Assembly: GCF_010977555.1 (NCBI RefSeq) | Contig: NZ_CP048815.1 | Coordinates: forward strand, 186,001-250,000 | Direction: 5' to 3' | Source: Caulobacter rhizosphaerae | GTDB lineage: Bacteria > Pseudomonadota > Alphaproteobacteria > Caulobacterales > Caulobacteraceae | Length of the DNA stretch: 64,000 bases | Shown here: piece by piece, positions 48,197-56,790 of the stretch | How the letters are laid out: the number at the start of each line of letters is the position of its first letter | Numbering within the stretch: position 1 is the first letter of the stretch | Notes under the pieces: generated by a model | Told to the model about the DNA's origin: nothing | What the model saw: only the letters and a program-made list of their open reading frames with translations | Databases searched by the model: none | Made by a program: the position numbers and the translations under genes

Positions 48197-49942
48197 ATGA
48201 CGCCAGGCAAATCATTCACGCGACGGGGGGTGATCGGCATATTGAGCGTTGGCTCAGCGGCCTCGTCGGTGGGAGCGGCCAGCGCACAGAGCGCCCTGGC
48301 CGCGCTTGCTCCCAGCGGACCGGGCGGCGACGATGCGGCTTTCGAGAAGGCGCTGACTTCAACGGGCACGCTCAGCCTGCAACCGGGCCAGACCTATACG
48401 ATCACCCGCACGATCGTCCTGCCGCCCAAGGCGATCATCGAAGGCAACGGCGCGACCATCGAGACGCGCTTCGGCGACGATCACAATCGTCCGCTATTCT
48501 CGAACAACAAGACGAACGATCAATCGACCAACGTCCGCGCCGCGAACTTCAATGTGGTTGGAAATTGCGTCGTCTTCGACATGCGATTCACCAAGGATCG
48601 CCCCAGCGCGGGGCTCGCGTTCGTGATCGACAATGTTTCGTTCAATACCAACGACGGTCAACGGCGGGCCGGAACCTCGTTCCTTGTTTGCGACCAGGTG
48701 GATTTCTCCACGGTATCCAACGTCAGGATCGTGAACTGTGACCTAGGCTTGCAGATCGGGGCCGCGGCGGGCCGCCGACCGTGCACGCAACTCCTGCTGC
48801 AACAGGTCATGATAAGCCAGGTGAACAGCGCCGGCCGATTCCAGGGCGTCGACAAGATGGTTCTCCAGAACGTCGACGCGATGAAGTGCAATTCGGGTTT
48901 CTCATTCGAAGGCGACAACCAGCGGACCACCGTCGTGGACGGCCATGTCGAAGGCATCGCCGCTACGGCGGCCTACGCCGCGCCCTCCGCGCGCGTCAAC
49001 CCCAAGGCCGCCGGATGTGGCTACTATATTCGGGACAATAGCCGGGCCGAGATCGTCTTCGACCATTGCTCGGTGATCGACCTCGGGGGGCAGAACGGCT
49101 CGGCCGTCGCGGGCGTCTACATCGGCGAATGCACCTATCCCGCGCTGCAGTCGATCGCTTTTCAGCGCTGCACCTTTCCGAAGAAGATGGCGGATTCGAC
49201 CACATATCGGCCGGTCGTCAATCGCGGCAAGTTCACGTGGGAGGGCGAGTGGCCCTATACAACCGAGCCCAGCCTGTCGGCTAACGGGTTCCACTACATA
49301 GACATGGTCATCCGCGACGAGGTGAGCAACATCCCGCCGTCGGACAACCTGCTGATGGGGCAGGGCGTGGTCAGCCTTCTCAGCCCCATCACCAAGACGG
49401 GAGCCATGCCCACCATAACGGAAGTTGGCGACGACGGGCAGGAGCACTCCGGCTGGACCGTGTCGTTCAACTCCGTCTATGAATTGGCCCAGATCGTGAA
49501 GATTCCAGCCGGCTGGAACACGATCGACGTGTCGGGCTACGGGCTGGCGGGCAGCCCTATTCTGTACGTCCAGCGCCTGGACGGCGATGGTCCGAGGGAC
49601 TTCGTTCGGGTGCAGTTCAACGGCGATGGCCGGGAGCGCCGGTGGAGGATCTCGTTCTGGAACCCGATCGCCGGCCAGGGCGTCAAGGTCGGCTTCACCA
49701 ACCAGCGCGCCCAACCCGGCGCCGATCGATTCTACATGAGCGAGATGGCGCTCTATCGAGGCTTCGCGCTGGAGAATATCCCTCGGCGGGCGGTGGAGAC
49801 GGTCGCCGTCCTGCCCAGGCCGTCTGCTCGATGGGTCGGCCGGCAGGTGCTGCTACGCGAGGCGGGCAAGCCTGATCAGGTGTACATCTGCACGGAAACG
49901 AACCCCGGCGCGGCGGTCTGGCGCGTCAACGCCAGACCATAG
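48197..49942 (+). CDS. Secreted Tat-type beta-helix protein of the polysaccharide cluster
   Basis: A 581-residue protein. The N-terminus KSFTRRGVIGILSVGSAASS has a twin-arginine motif and hydrophobic core ending near ASAQSALA. The following pectate-lyase-3-like region begins YTITRTIVLPPKAIIEGNGA and continues with short repeated strands (VIDNVSFNT, VSNVRIVNCDLG, MVLQNVDAM) expected of a right-handed parallel beta-helix, followed by a beta-sandwich-like C-terminal half. It may trim, bind or modify the exported polysaccharide. No catalytic residues could be assigned. The gene ends convergently with the Wzy-like gene. Confidence 0.78.
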   Translation: MTPGKSFTRRGVIGILSVGSAASSVGAASAQSALAALAPSGPGGDDAAFEKALTSTGTLSLQPGQTYTITRTIVLPPKAIIEGNGATIETRFGDDHNRPLFSNNKTNDQSTNVRAANFNVVGNCVVFDMRFTKDRPSAGLAFVIDNVSFNTNDGQRRAGTSFLVCDQVDFSTVSNVRIVNCDLGLQIGAAAGRRPCTQLLLQQVMISQVNSAGRFQGVDKMVLQNVDAMKCNSGFSFEGDNQRTTVVDGHVEGIAATAAYAAPSARVNPKAAGCGYYIRDNSRAEIVFDHCSVIDLGGQNGSAVAGVYIGECTYPALQSIAFQRCTFPKKMADSTTYRPVVNRGKFTWEGEWPYTTEPSLSANGFHYIDMVIRDEVSNIPPSDNLLMGQGVVSLLSPITKTGAMPTITEVGDDGQEHSGWTVSFNSVYELAQIVKIPAGWNTIDVSGYGLAGSPILYVQRLDGDGPRDFVRVQFNGDGRERRWRISFWNPIAGQGVKVGFTNQRAQPGADRFYMSEMALYRGFALENIPRRAVETVAVLPRPSARWVGRQVLLREAGKPDQVYICTETNPGAAVWRVNARP

Positions 49943-49966
49943 GACAGCCGGCAAGCGGCCCTATGG
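49937..49966. terminator. Hairpin spanning both stop codons of convergent genes
   Basis: CCATAGG (49937-49943) pairs with CCTATGG (49960-49966), and GCCG (49947-49950) pairs with CGGC (49956-49959) around a GCAAG loop, with an ACA bulge. The two genes both end in Pro-TAG, and these codons form the outer stem. It is a candidate bidirectional terminator though no T-run follows. Confidence 0.55.
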
Positions 49967-51304
49967 CCGCCGCGGTGTGGCGCGTTGCGTCGCGAGGTGA
50001 CGGGCGCGGCTGCCATAGCCGAGCGCGAGCGCCATGAAGAAGATCAGCAATTCATTGGTGAATGGAGCCGATGCAGTCGACACCACGAATACGAGCACCA
50101 CGATCGCGAGGCTGAAGCGTTGCAGGGGGTCCCCTTGCGACGAGCGGGCCGGCTTGGTCACTAGCCGTTGAACAAACAGCAGCAGGAAGCCGGCATAGAG
50201 AACAAACCCGATCCAACCGCCTTCGCCAACGATCTTGGGCCAGAACACGTCCTGGAGATAGCCTGAATACTCTCGGCTGCCGCCGTACAGCGTGTTGATG
50301 CCGTAGGCGTAGTATACCTCGCTGTAGCCGCCCTGGTACGATGGCGCACTACCGAAGGTGCCCCCTCCGGAACCCAGAGGGAAATGCTGGTTGGCGATCA
50401 GCCAGGAGGCCTCGGTCATGCCTGCTCGAACGTTGGGGATGGCGTGGCCCCCGACGAACATGCTGGCGTGATTCAAAATCGCGGCGCCGAAGCCGGTCGT
50501 GAAGAGCACCACGGTCGCCGCCGCGGCGATTGAAAGCCCGATCAGCGCTGTGCCCAGATGTCCACCGCGCTTGGCCTTTCCCGAGATGAGAATCAGGCCG
50601 ATACCGAGGCCGACAATTTCCTTGATGGACACGGTCAGGAGGACGGCCACGGCGAACACGGCCGTGAGCGCGAGCAGCCGGACATTGTTCTTGATCTGAA
50701 ACAGCGTGTACGCGCCGAAAGCGGCGATGCAGTAGAGCCAGGCCAATTCCGTGTGGTGATGGAACAAGCCGCGGGGTAGGGGCAGGCTGCTCTTGTGAAG
50801 TAAGACGTCGCCATGAAGGTCGACGCCGCGGACCAGATCCAGGACGACGAAAGGCAGATTGATGATGCCGATGCCGATCATCGCCAGGAACAGCGTGCGG
50901 AACATGTCCACCGGTCGATCCAGGCGGTTCATGACCGCGCAAAGGCCGAGCACGAAAATGAAAAGTTTCGTGTCCAGTACGGTCGCGATGATAGCCGCCT
51001 TCGGCTGCTCGACGCCGCCGTAGGTCGATTGAATGCCGCCGATGATGAGAAGCGCGGCGTAGCCGGTGAACAGGACTGCAGGAACCCAGCCACGGGGGGT
51101 CACTGCATAGTATAGTGCCAGTGGGAGTAGAATGACGGCGGTAGCTTCGTCAAGATAAGACGGGGCGTAATTTCGTGATATCAGGAGAAGAACGTAGTGC
51201 AAAACGACGTATATGGCGAAAGCCGCCGTTGCGATGATGTCAACGCGAAGCGTTGGCCCCTTATAGTTCGCGCCGGGCTGAACTTGAGCTGGTCTATCGG
51301 TCAT
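49961..51304 (-). CDS. Wzy-like O-antigen/EPS polymerase
   Basis: A 447-residue polytopic membrane protein with about ten to twelve hydrophobic segments and a large soluble loop (about 290-360, rich in Gly and Tyr: GTFGSAPSYQGGYSEVYYAY), the layout of Wzy/WaaL-type enzymes. The loop contains HFPLGSGGGTFG, reminiscent of the 'GxGxGxF' motif in ligase/polymerase loops. It would polymerise repeat units in the periplasm. It lies beside a Wzx-like flippase on the same strand. Confidence 0.8.
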   Translation of the reverse strand: MTDRPAQVQPGANYKGPTLRVDIIATAAFAIYVVLHYVLLLISRNYAPSYLDEATAVILLPLALYYAVTPRGWVPAVLFTGYAALLIIGGIQSTYGGVEQPKAAIIATVLDTKLFIFVLGLCAVMNRLDRPVDMFRTLFLAMIGIGIINLPFVVLDLVRGVDLHGDVLLHKSSLPLPRGLFHHHTELAWLYCIAAFGAYTLFQIKNNVRLLALTAVFAVAVLLTVSIKEIVGLGIGLILISGKAKRGGHLGTALIGLSIAAAATVVLFTTGFGAAILNHASMFVGGHAIPNVRAGMTEASWLIANQHFPLGSGGGTFGSAPSYQGGYSEVYYAYGINTLYGGSREYSGYLQDVFWPKIVGEGGWIGFVLYAGFLLLFVQRLVTKPARSSQGDPLQRFSLAIVVLVFVVSTASAPFTNELLIFFMALALGYGSRARHLATQRATPRRP

Positions 51305-51349
51305 GAAGCCTCAATTTTCCCAGATCGAACACTTGCATGATTGCTGACG

Positions 51350-52771
51350 TCACCGACCTGCGAACTTCGCCACAAGCTTGCGAACGTCGCAGGCGTTCAA
51401 ACCATAGAATACGACGAGATAGGTCAATCCGCAGGCGGCCAACTTCGCCAAAAGCCCGACGAGCGTGTGGGGCCAGATCGGGAGAAAGCCAACAACGGCC
51501 ATGCCGACACAAGCCGCGCCGATCTTGGCGAAATTGGCCCAGGGCCAGATTCCGGCGGCCTCTTTGCGGAGCATGACCAGAGCCGTGCCCAGGCCCGCCA
51601 GGGTGCTCAGCACATAGGACAACGACAAGGTGGTCAGGTTGACCGCATGCAGCATGGGCAGGCCGAAGGCCGCGATCAGCAACGCGGCGATCGAAGCAAT
51701 CGAGCCCCACAGGGCGCCGGACGATTTGCCGGCGGCGTAGAACAACGGATCGACGGCGAAGGCGCGGAAATAAAGCAGGGCCGAGGCCAGGATGCCGAAG
51801 CCGATTCCCGCCGCGTAGCTGGCATGATAGCTCCCAGGCACGGCCAGGGTGATAAAGATGTCCTGCAGGAGGTAGAAGCCGACAGCTGTAGGCCCCAGGA
51901 GAGCGGCGATCCAGCTGACGTGGCTGCGTGACTTCTGGCGGGCTTCGACGTCTGATCCGAAGTCCTTGGCCTTGAAAAGGTCCTGGGTGAGAATGACGTT
52001 GGCGGCCAGGCCGACGACGGCGACCGCCTTCTGCGACATATCCACCGCCAGCAAGAAGCCTCCGGATTCGGCCAGGCCCATGTAGGAGACCGCCGTCGAG
52101 CGCATGGCGGTGGGCAGTAGCGACGAAATGATCGTCGTCCCGGCCGCCATGCCGCCGTAGGCCAGCAGGAACCGGGCCTGGGTCCAATCGACGCTCATGC
52201 CGCCCTTGCTGCTGCCCCAGCCCTTGCGGACCACCATCGCCGCTGTCGGATAGGATAGCGCCAGAGCGATCAGGGCCAGGTGCCCCTTCTTTGTGATCCA
52301 GGCGGCGATGCAGAAGAACAGGAGGCTCAGGGACGTGCGCAGGATCAGCGAAAGTGAGAAGCTGACATTGGCGAAGGTCGCGCGGGAGACGGCCTGGTTG
52401 GCGTCGAAGACCGCCTGCATGATCGCATATAGGGCGATGACCGCGATATAGATCGCCCAGGACAGTTGGAGGGACAGGGCGCCAGCGATGACCCCCACAG
52501 CCAGAAGAAGCAGCGCCAGGGCGATGTAGATCGTCCTCATCACCCGCCGGCGGATAGCGGATAGCGCCACGTCCGAGCTGTAGCCGTAGCGGAGCAGCGA
52601 CAGCCGCAGCCATTCGAAGGCGATGCTTACGGTCAGCTGGCCAAGGCCCAGCGTCAGGGTGAAGGCCGCGTATTCAGCCGGCGGCAGGATTCGCGGAGCC
52701 AGCAGGCTCAGCGCCAGCGCCGCGATGTTGGACAGCAGCAGAGCGCCGGGGAGGAGCGCGGCCTTCTTCAT
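51350..52771 (-). CDS. Wzx-like polysaccharide flippase
   Basis: A 473-residue protein with about twelve to fourteen membrane segments, of the MATE/Wzx polysaccharide-export type. It begins MKKAALLPGALLLSNIAALA. The N-terminal ILPPAEYAAFTLTLGLGQLT resembles the 'L...EYG.... ' region of the family. A longer frame from 52837 adds an unlikely hydrophilic leader. It would flip lipid-linked repeat units for the adjacent Wzy-like polymerase. Confidence 0.85.
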   Translation of the reverse strand: MKKAALLPGALLLSNIAALALSLLAPRILPPAEYAAFTLTLGLGQLTVSIAFEWLRLSLLRYGYSSDVALSAIRRRVMRTIYIALALLLLAVGVIAGALSLQLSWAIYIAVIALYAIMQAVFDANQAVSRATFANVSFSLSLILRTSLSLLFFCIAAWITKKGHLALIALALSYPTAAMVVRKGWGSSKGGMSVDWTQARFLLAYGGMAAGTTIISSLLPTAMRSTAVSYMGLAESGGFLLAVDMSQKAVAVVGLAANVILTQDLFKAKDFGSDVEARQKSRSHVSWIAALLGPTAVGFYLLQDIFITLAVPGSYHASYAAGIGFGILASALLYFRAFAVDPLFYAAGKSSGALWGSIASIAALLIAAFGLPMLHAVNLTTLSLSYVLSTLAGLGTALVMLRKEAAGIWPWANFAKIGAACVGMAVVGFLPIWPHTLVGLLAKLAACGLTYLVVFYGLNACDVRKLVAKFAGR

Positions 52772-52886
52772 TGGCGTTTGGCACCCATAGCGCAGACAAA
52801 TCTTGGGGATCGACGGTCGTCTGTGGCCTAACGCCATCCTGGCGGCGCATCTGGTGCGCGCCAGAATGGCGAGTCTTTCGTTCGGG

Positions 52887-53870
52887 CTAGCCGTAGAACT
52901 CTTGGTGCCAGCGGACGAAGTTCTCCAGCCCCTGCTTCAGCTTCACCTTCGGCTTGTAGCCCGTGAGGGCGTTGAGCTTGGCGATGTCAGCATAGGTGCA
53001 GGTGACGTCGCCCGGTTGCATGGGGCGCATGATCTTGACCGCCTCGCGGCCCAGCGCCGTCTCCAGCGTCGAAATCATCTCCATCAGGCCTACGGGGTCG
53101 TTGTCGCCGATGTTGTAGATCTCGTGCCGACCCTGGGCCGGCGGGTGGTCCAGGACGCCGACGACGCCGTCGACGATGTCGTCGATATAGGTGAAGTCGC
53201 GGGCCATCTTGCCCTCGCCGTACACTTCGATCGACTGGCCGTTCAGGATTTTCTGGGTGAAGCCGAAATAGGCCATGTCGGGGCGACCCCATGGGCCGTA
53301 GACGGTGAAGAACCGCAAGGCCGACATCGGAAAACCGTAGAGCTTGGCGTAGCTGATGCTCATCAGCTCGTCAGCACGCTTGGTGGCGGCGTACAGCGAC
53401 ACCGGCGCGTCGACAGGATCCGTTTCCTTGAAGCCGGCCCCTTCGCCGCCGTCCAGCGACTGAGGCCGATCGCCGTAGACACTGCTCGACGAGGCGTACA
53501 CCAGATGTACGGCTTCCACCCGACGCGCGGCTTCCAGAACCGACAGGTGGCCGGCCAGATTCGAGCGTTGATAGGCGAACGGGTTCTCGATCGAATAGCG
53601 CACGCCGGCCTGGGCGGCCAGGTGCACGATCCGCTTGGCGTCGCTGTCGCGCACCAGGGTCTCGAAGGCGGCGGCGTCGGCGACGTCCATACGGACCATC
53701 GTGAAGCCAGGCCGCCCCTCCAAGCGCGCCGCGCGGGCGGCTTTGAGAGCCGGGTCGTAATAGTCGTTGAAGACATCGACGCCGATCACCGTCTCACCAC
53801 GATCGAGCAGGCGCTCGGCCACGTGCATGCCGATGAAGCCCGCGGCTCCCGTGACGATCACCGCGGTCAT
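52887..53870 (-). CDS. UDP-glucuronate 4-epimerase (NAD-dependent)
   Basis: A 327-residue SDR epimerase. Motifs are VIVTGAAGFIGMHVAERLLD, AAQAGVRYSIENPFAYQRSN, SSSSVYG, SLYAATKRADELM (YxxxK) and LRFFTVYGPWGRPDMAYFGF. The last and the Tyr-Ala-Ala-Thr-Lys motif fit the UDP-glucuronate 4-epimerase (CapI/LspL) group, which makes UDP-galacturonate. Ugd, encoded just upstream on the same strand with a 2-base gap, makes its substrate. Confidence 0.93.
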   Translation of the reverse strand: MTAVIVTGAAGFIGMHVAERLLDRGETVIGVDVFNDYYDPALKAARAARLEGRPGFTMVRMDVADAAAFETLVRDSDAKRIVHLAAQAGVRYSIENPFAYQRSNLAGHLSVLEAARRVEAVHLVYASSSSVYGDRPQSLDGGEGAGFKETDPVDAPVSLYAATKRADELMSISYAKLYGFPMSALRFFTVYGPWGRPDMAYFGFTQKILNGQSIEVYGEGKMARDFTYIDDIVDGVVGVLDHPPAQGRHEIYNIGDNDPVGLMEMISTLETALGREAVKIMRPMQPGDVTCTYADIAKLNALTGYKPKVKLKQGLENFVRWHQEFYG

Positions 53871-53872
53871 GC

Positions 53873-55180
53873 TCAGCCCCGGCCGATCGAGGCGTAGGTG
53901 AAGCCGGCGCGCACCATTTCAGCGGGCTTGTAGACGTTGCGCAGGTCGACCACGACGGGCGTCTTCAGCAGGCCCTTGATGCGGTCCAGGTCCAGGGCGC
54001 GGAACTGGTCCCACTCGGTGAGCAGCAGCAGGACGTCGGCGCCGTCGGCGACCTCGTAAGGGCCGTTCTTGAACGTCACGCCCGGCAGCAGCTTCTCGGC
54101 CTCATGACGGCCTTCCGGATCGAAGGCCTGAACCGCGGCGCCCATGGCGAGCAGAGCCGGCAGGATGTCCAGGCTGGGCGCATCGCGCATGTCGTCGGTG
54201 TTGGGCTTGAAGGTCACGCCGAGCACACCGACCGTCTTGCCAGCCAGGTCCTCCAGGCCCATGGCCGCGGCCACCTTGTCGGCCATGGCCTTCTTGCGGG
54301 CGTCGTTGACCGCCACCGTGGTCTCGATCAGCCGGGTAGGCGCGCCATAGTCGTTGGCGGTGCGCACGAGCGCGATCGTATCCTTGGGGAAGCACGAGCC
54401 GCCATAGCCGGGCCCGGCGTTGAGGAACTTCGACCCGATCCGCTTGTCCAGACCGATGCCTTTGGCCACCTGCTGGACGTCCGCGCCGACCTTTTCGCAC
54501 AGGTCGGCCATCTCGTTGATGAAGGTGATCTTCATCGCCAGGAAGGCGTTGGCGGCGTATTTGATCAGTTCGCTGGTGCGGCGTCCGGTGAAGACGATCG
54601 GCGTTTCGTTCAGGCTCAAGGGGCGGTAGAGTTCGCGCATTACCGCCTGGGCGCGTTCGTCCTCGGTGCCGACCACCACGCGATCGGGTCGCTTGAAGTC
54701 TTCGATCGCCGCGCCTTCCCGCAGGAATTCCGGGTTGGAGACTACGGCGAACTGGGCGTCGGGGCGGACCCGCTTGATGATCGCCTCGACCTCGTCGCCC
54801 GTACCCACCGGCACGGTCGACTTGGTGACGACCACGGTGAAGTCTTCGATCAGGCCGGCGATTTCCTCGGCGGCGGCGTAGACGTAGCTGAGGTCGGCGT
54901 GACCGTCGCCGCGCCGGGTCGGTGTCCCCACGGCGATGAACACCGCGTCGGCGGCCTTGATGGCCTCGGCGCCGTCGAGGGTGAAGAACAGGCGCCCTTC
55001 GCGCACGTTGCGCGCCACCAGATCGTCCAGGCCGGGCTCGAAAATCGGGATCTCACCGCGTTCGAGGCGCTCGATCTTGCTCGGATCCTTGTCGATGCAG
55101 GTCACGACGTGACCGAAGTCAGCGAAGCAGGCCCCAGACACCAGGCCCACATAACCGGTGCCAATCATCGCAACGCGCAT
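53873..55180 (-). CDS. ugd: UDP-glucose 6-dehydrogenase
   Basis: A 435-residue enzyme that oxidises UDP-glucose to UDP-glucuronate in two steps. The NAD motif IGTGYVGLVSGACFADFGHV opens the protein. The active-site Cys is in GPGYGGSCFPKDTIALVRTA, with EFLREGAAIEDF, IKYAANAFLAMKITFINEMA and VLGVTFKPNTDDMRDAPSLD. The ATG at 55180 (MRVAMIG) gives the normal N-terminus. Operon with the epimerase. A large inverted repeat lies 135-196 bases upstream. Confidence 0.97.
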   Translation of the reverse strand: MRVAMIGTGYVGLVSGACFADFGHVVTCIDKDPSKIERLERGEIPIFEPGLDDLVARNVREGRLFFTLDGAEAIKAADAVFIAVGTPTRRGDGHADLSYVYAAAEEIAGLIEDFTVVVTKSTVPVGTGDEVEAIIKRVRPDAQFAVVSNPEFLREGAAIEDFKRPDRVVVGTEDERAQAVMRELYRPLSLNETPIVFTGRRTSELIKYAANAFLAMKITFINEMADLCEKVGADVQQVAKGIGLDKRIGSKFLNAGPGYGGSCFPKDTIALVRTANDYGAPTRLIETTVAVNDARKKAMADKVAAAMGLEDLAGKTVGVLGVTFKPNTDDMRDAPSLDILPALLAMGAAVQAFDPEGRHEAEKLLPGVTFKNGPYEVADGADVLLLLTEWDQFRALDLDRIKGLLKTPVVVDLRNVYKPAEMVRAGFTYASIGRG

Positions 55181-55314
55181 GAAGTCCCCATTTGCAAAAG
55201 CCGCCCAAATTGGCAGCACAAAAAGTGAGCCTCGCTACCACTGGGTTAGGGTATTGGGCAACCAATTCTCTGAACTTTTTCCCAGAATATTTCGATGATC
55301 GCAGATTGCGACAT

Positions 55315-55376
55315 TTGGGAACGAAATTGTGACGAAAACGGGCTCCCAAACGGGCGCGACTGGATTTCGTTCCCAA
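55315..55376. promoter_or_regulatory. 13-bp inverted repeat upstream of ugd
   Basis: TTGGGAACGAAAT (55315-55327) is the exact complement of ATTTCGTTCCCAA (55364-55376), separated by 36 bases. It lies in the 292-base gap between ugd and the acyltransferase gene, both minus strand, so it is in the ugd promoter region. The surrounding DNA is unusually AT-rich. It may be an operator pair bridged by a dimeric regulator. Confidence 0.6.
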
Positions 55377-55472
55377 GTTATCAAAGTAAAGCGAAGCTTA
55401 TTTCATCTTCGCGGATAGGCGAAATGACCGCCTCTCGACCTCAAGGAGAGGCCAGGGCGCGCATTGTATCGT

Positions 55473-56555
55473 TTAGGCTCTGCTTTCGGCGGGCAGGGCG
55501 ACTGGTGCGCTCTTAGAGCGTTTGCGCAGAAAATCCGTCAGCGGACGTTCCAGCATCGTGTGGATGATCACCGCCATGATCGGGCTGAGCACAAGGCACA
55601 GCGCCACGCCCAGTGACGGCACGAACGCGCCCTTCAGGTGAAGCTTGGCAAGCGCCACGCCTACCAGCGGCACCAGGAAGGGGTGGAAGAGATACAAGGC
55701 ATATGATGCATCGCCCTGCTTGATCATCCACTTGGGGATGCACTTGCCCAGCACGCCTTCCAGCTGAATCACCGACCCGACAATCAGCGCGGCGGGAATG
55801 CCCCAAAAGAAGGGACGCCACCGGCCGTGATTGTCCAGCGTCAGGATGGCGACCACGCCAATCACTAACACGAGGGCGGCCAGCCAGGGTTTCATTCGTA
55901 CCTTGGGCAGGTACTGGGCGATCAACATGCCGAAGATAAATTCCAGGATGATCGCGCGAGTGAACGACAGGATGGCGGGGGCGTCCGGAGGGAGGGCGCT
56001 GCCTATCAAGGCCAGGGTCCCAAACGCCAGCCCGCAAAGCACCAGCGGATTCTTGCGCACGAAGAGCGCCAGGGCCACCAACGCGTAGAAGAACATCTCA
56101 AAGCACAACGTCCAGCCCACGGTCAGGACGGGCAGAATTTCACCTTCGCCGTTGCGGGCGGGGATGAACAGATAGGAGCTGAGGATGTGCCCGGGCCGCA
56201 GCTGGGTGTGCAGGGCCAGGGCGGGCAAGGCCAACACCATGGCGATCTTAAGCGTGGTCGCGATCCAGTACATCGGCACGACGCGGATTATGCGGCGAAC
56301 GAGAAACTCACGGGCCGCATTGGCCTTGGCTGTCATCGAGCCGGCCGAGACCGCCATCACGAAGCCGCTGATCACGAAAAAGATGTCAACTCCGGCGGTG
56401 CCGTTCGGCCAGAAGTGCCCAGCGCCCAGGCCCATCAGGCGTTCGGCCACCATTTCGGTTGCGTGAGCGGACACGACCAGAAGGGCGGCGATAAAACGCA
56501 GCGCCTGCAGCCCCATGAAGGTCTCGAACTTAGGACTGCTCGACATCTGCGGCAT
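55473..56555 (-). CDS. Membrane O-acyltransferase (acyltransferase family 3)
   Basis: A 360-residue polytopic protein related in layout to the one at 46463. It shows LQALRFIAALLVVSAHATEM, GVDIFFVISGFVMAVSA, VRRIIRVVPMYWIAT, GWTLCFEMFFY and SYALYLFHPFLVPLV. The ATG at 56555 (MPQMSSS) follows GAGGA by 6 bases, better than the longer frame from 56594. It probably acylates a surface polysaccharide. It stands a little apart, upstream of ugd on the same strand. Confidence 0.93.
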   Translation of the reverse strand: MPQMSSSPKFETFMGLQALRFIAALLVVSAHATEMVAERLMGLGAGHFWPNGTAGVDIFFVISGFVMAVSAGSMTAKANAAREFLVRRIIRVVPMYWIATTLKIAMVLALPALALHTQLRPGHILSSYLFIPARNGEGEILPVLTVGWTLCFEMFFYALVALALFVRKNPLVLCGLAFGTLALIGSALPPDAPAILSFTRAIILEFIFGMLIAQYLPKVRMKPWLAALVLVIGVVAILTLDNHGRWRPFFWGIPAALIVGSVIQLEGVLGKCIPKWMIKQGDASYALYLFHPFLVPLVGVALAKLHLKGAFVPSLGVALCLVLSPIMAVIIHTMLERPLTDFLRKRSKSAPVALPAESRA

Positions 56556-56790
56556 GAGTTCCTCGTTTGGAATAGCTCGGCGTCCTATCGCCATTTCAGG
56601 ATCGGCTACAGGATTTCCGTGTCAGGTTCACGATCCGGCCCGCGCGACCCTAGGTCGGATATCGGGGGTGATCAAACGCGACCAGGCGGATCGCGCTCAT
56701 CATCTGGATTCTGCTTGCTTCAGCGACACGGGATCATGGAAGCGTCCATGGCGGTCGACCTGAAACGATGGATTCTCATCAGATTGTCGC

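Noticed and set aside
51294..52613. 439-codon minus-strand frame overlapping the flippase
   Set aside because: Same strand but different frame; lacks membrane segments and is a shadow of the flippase gene.
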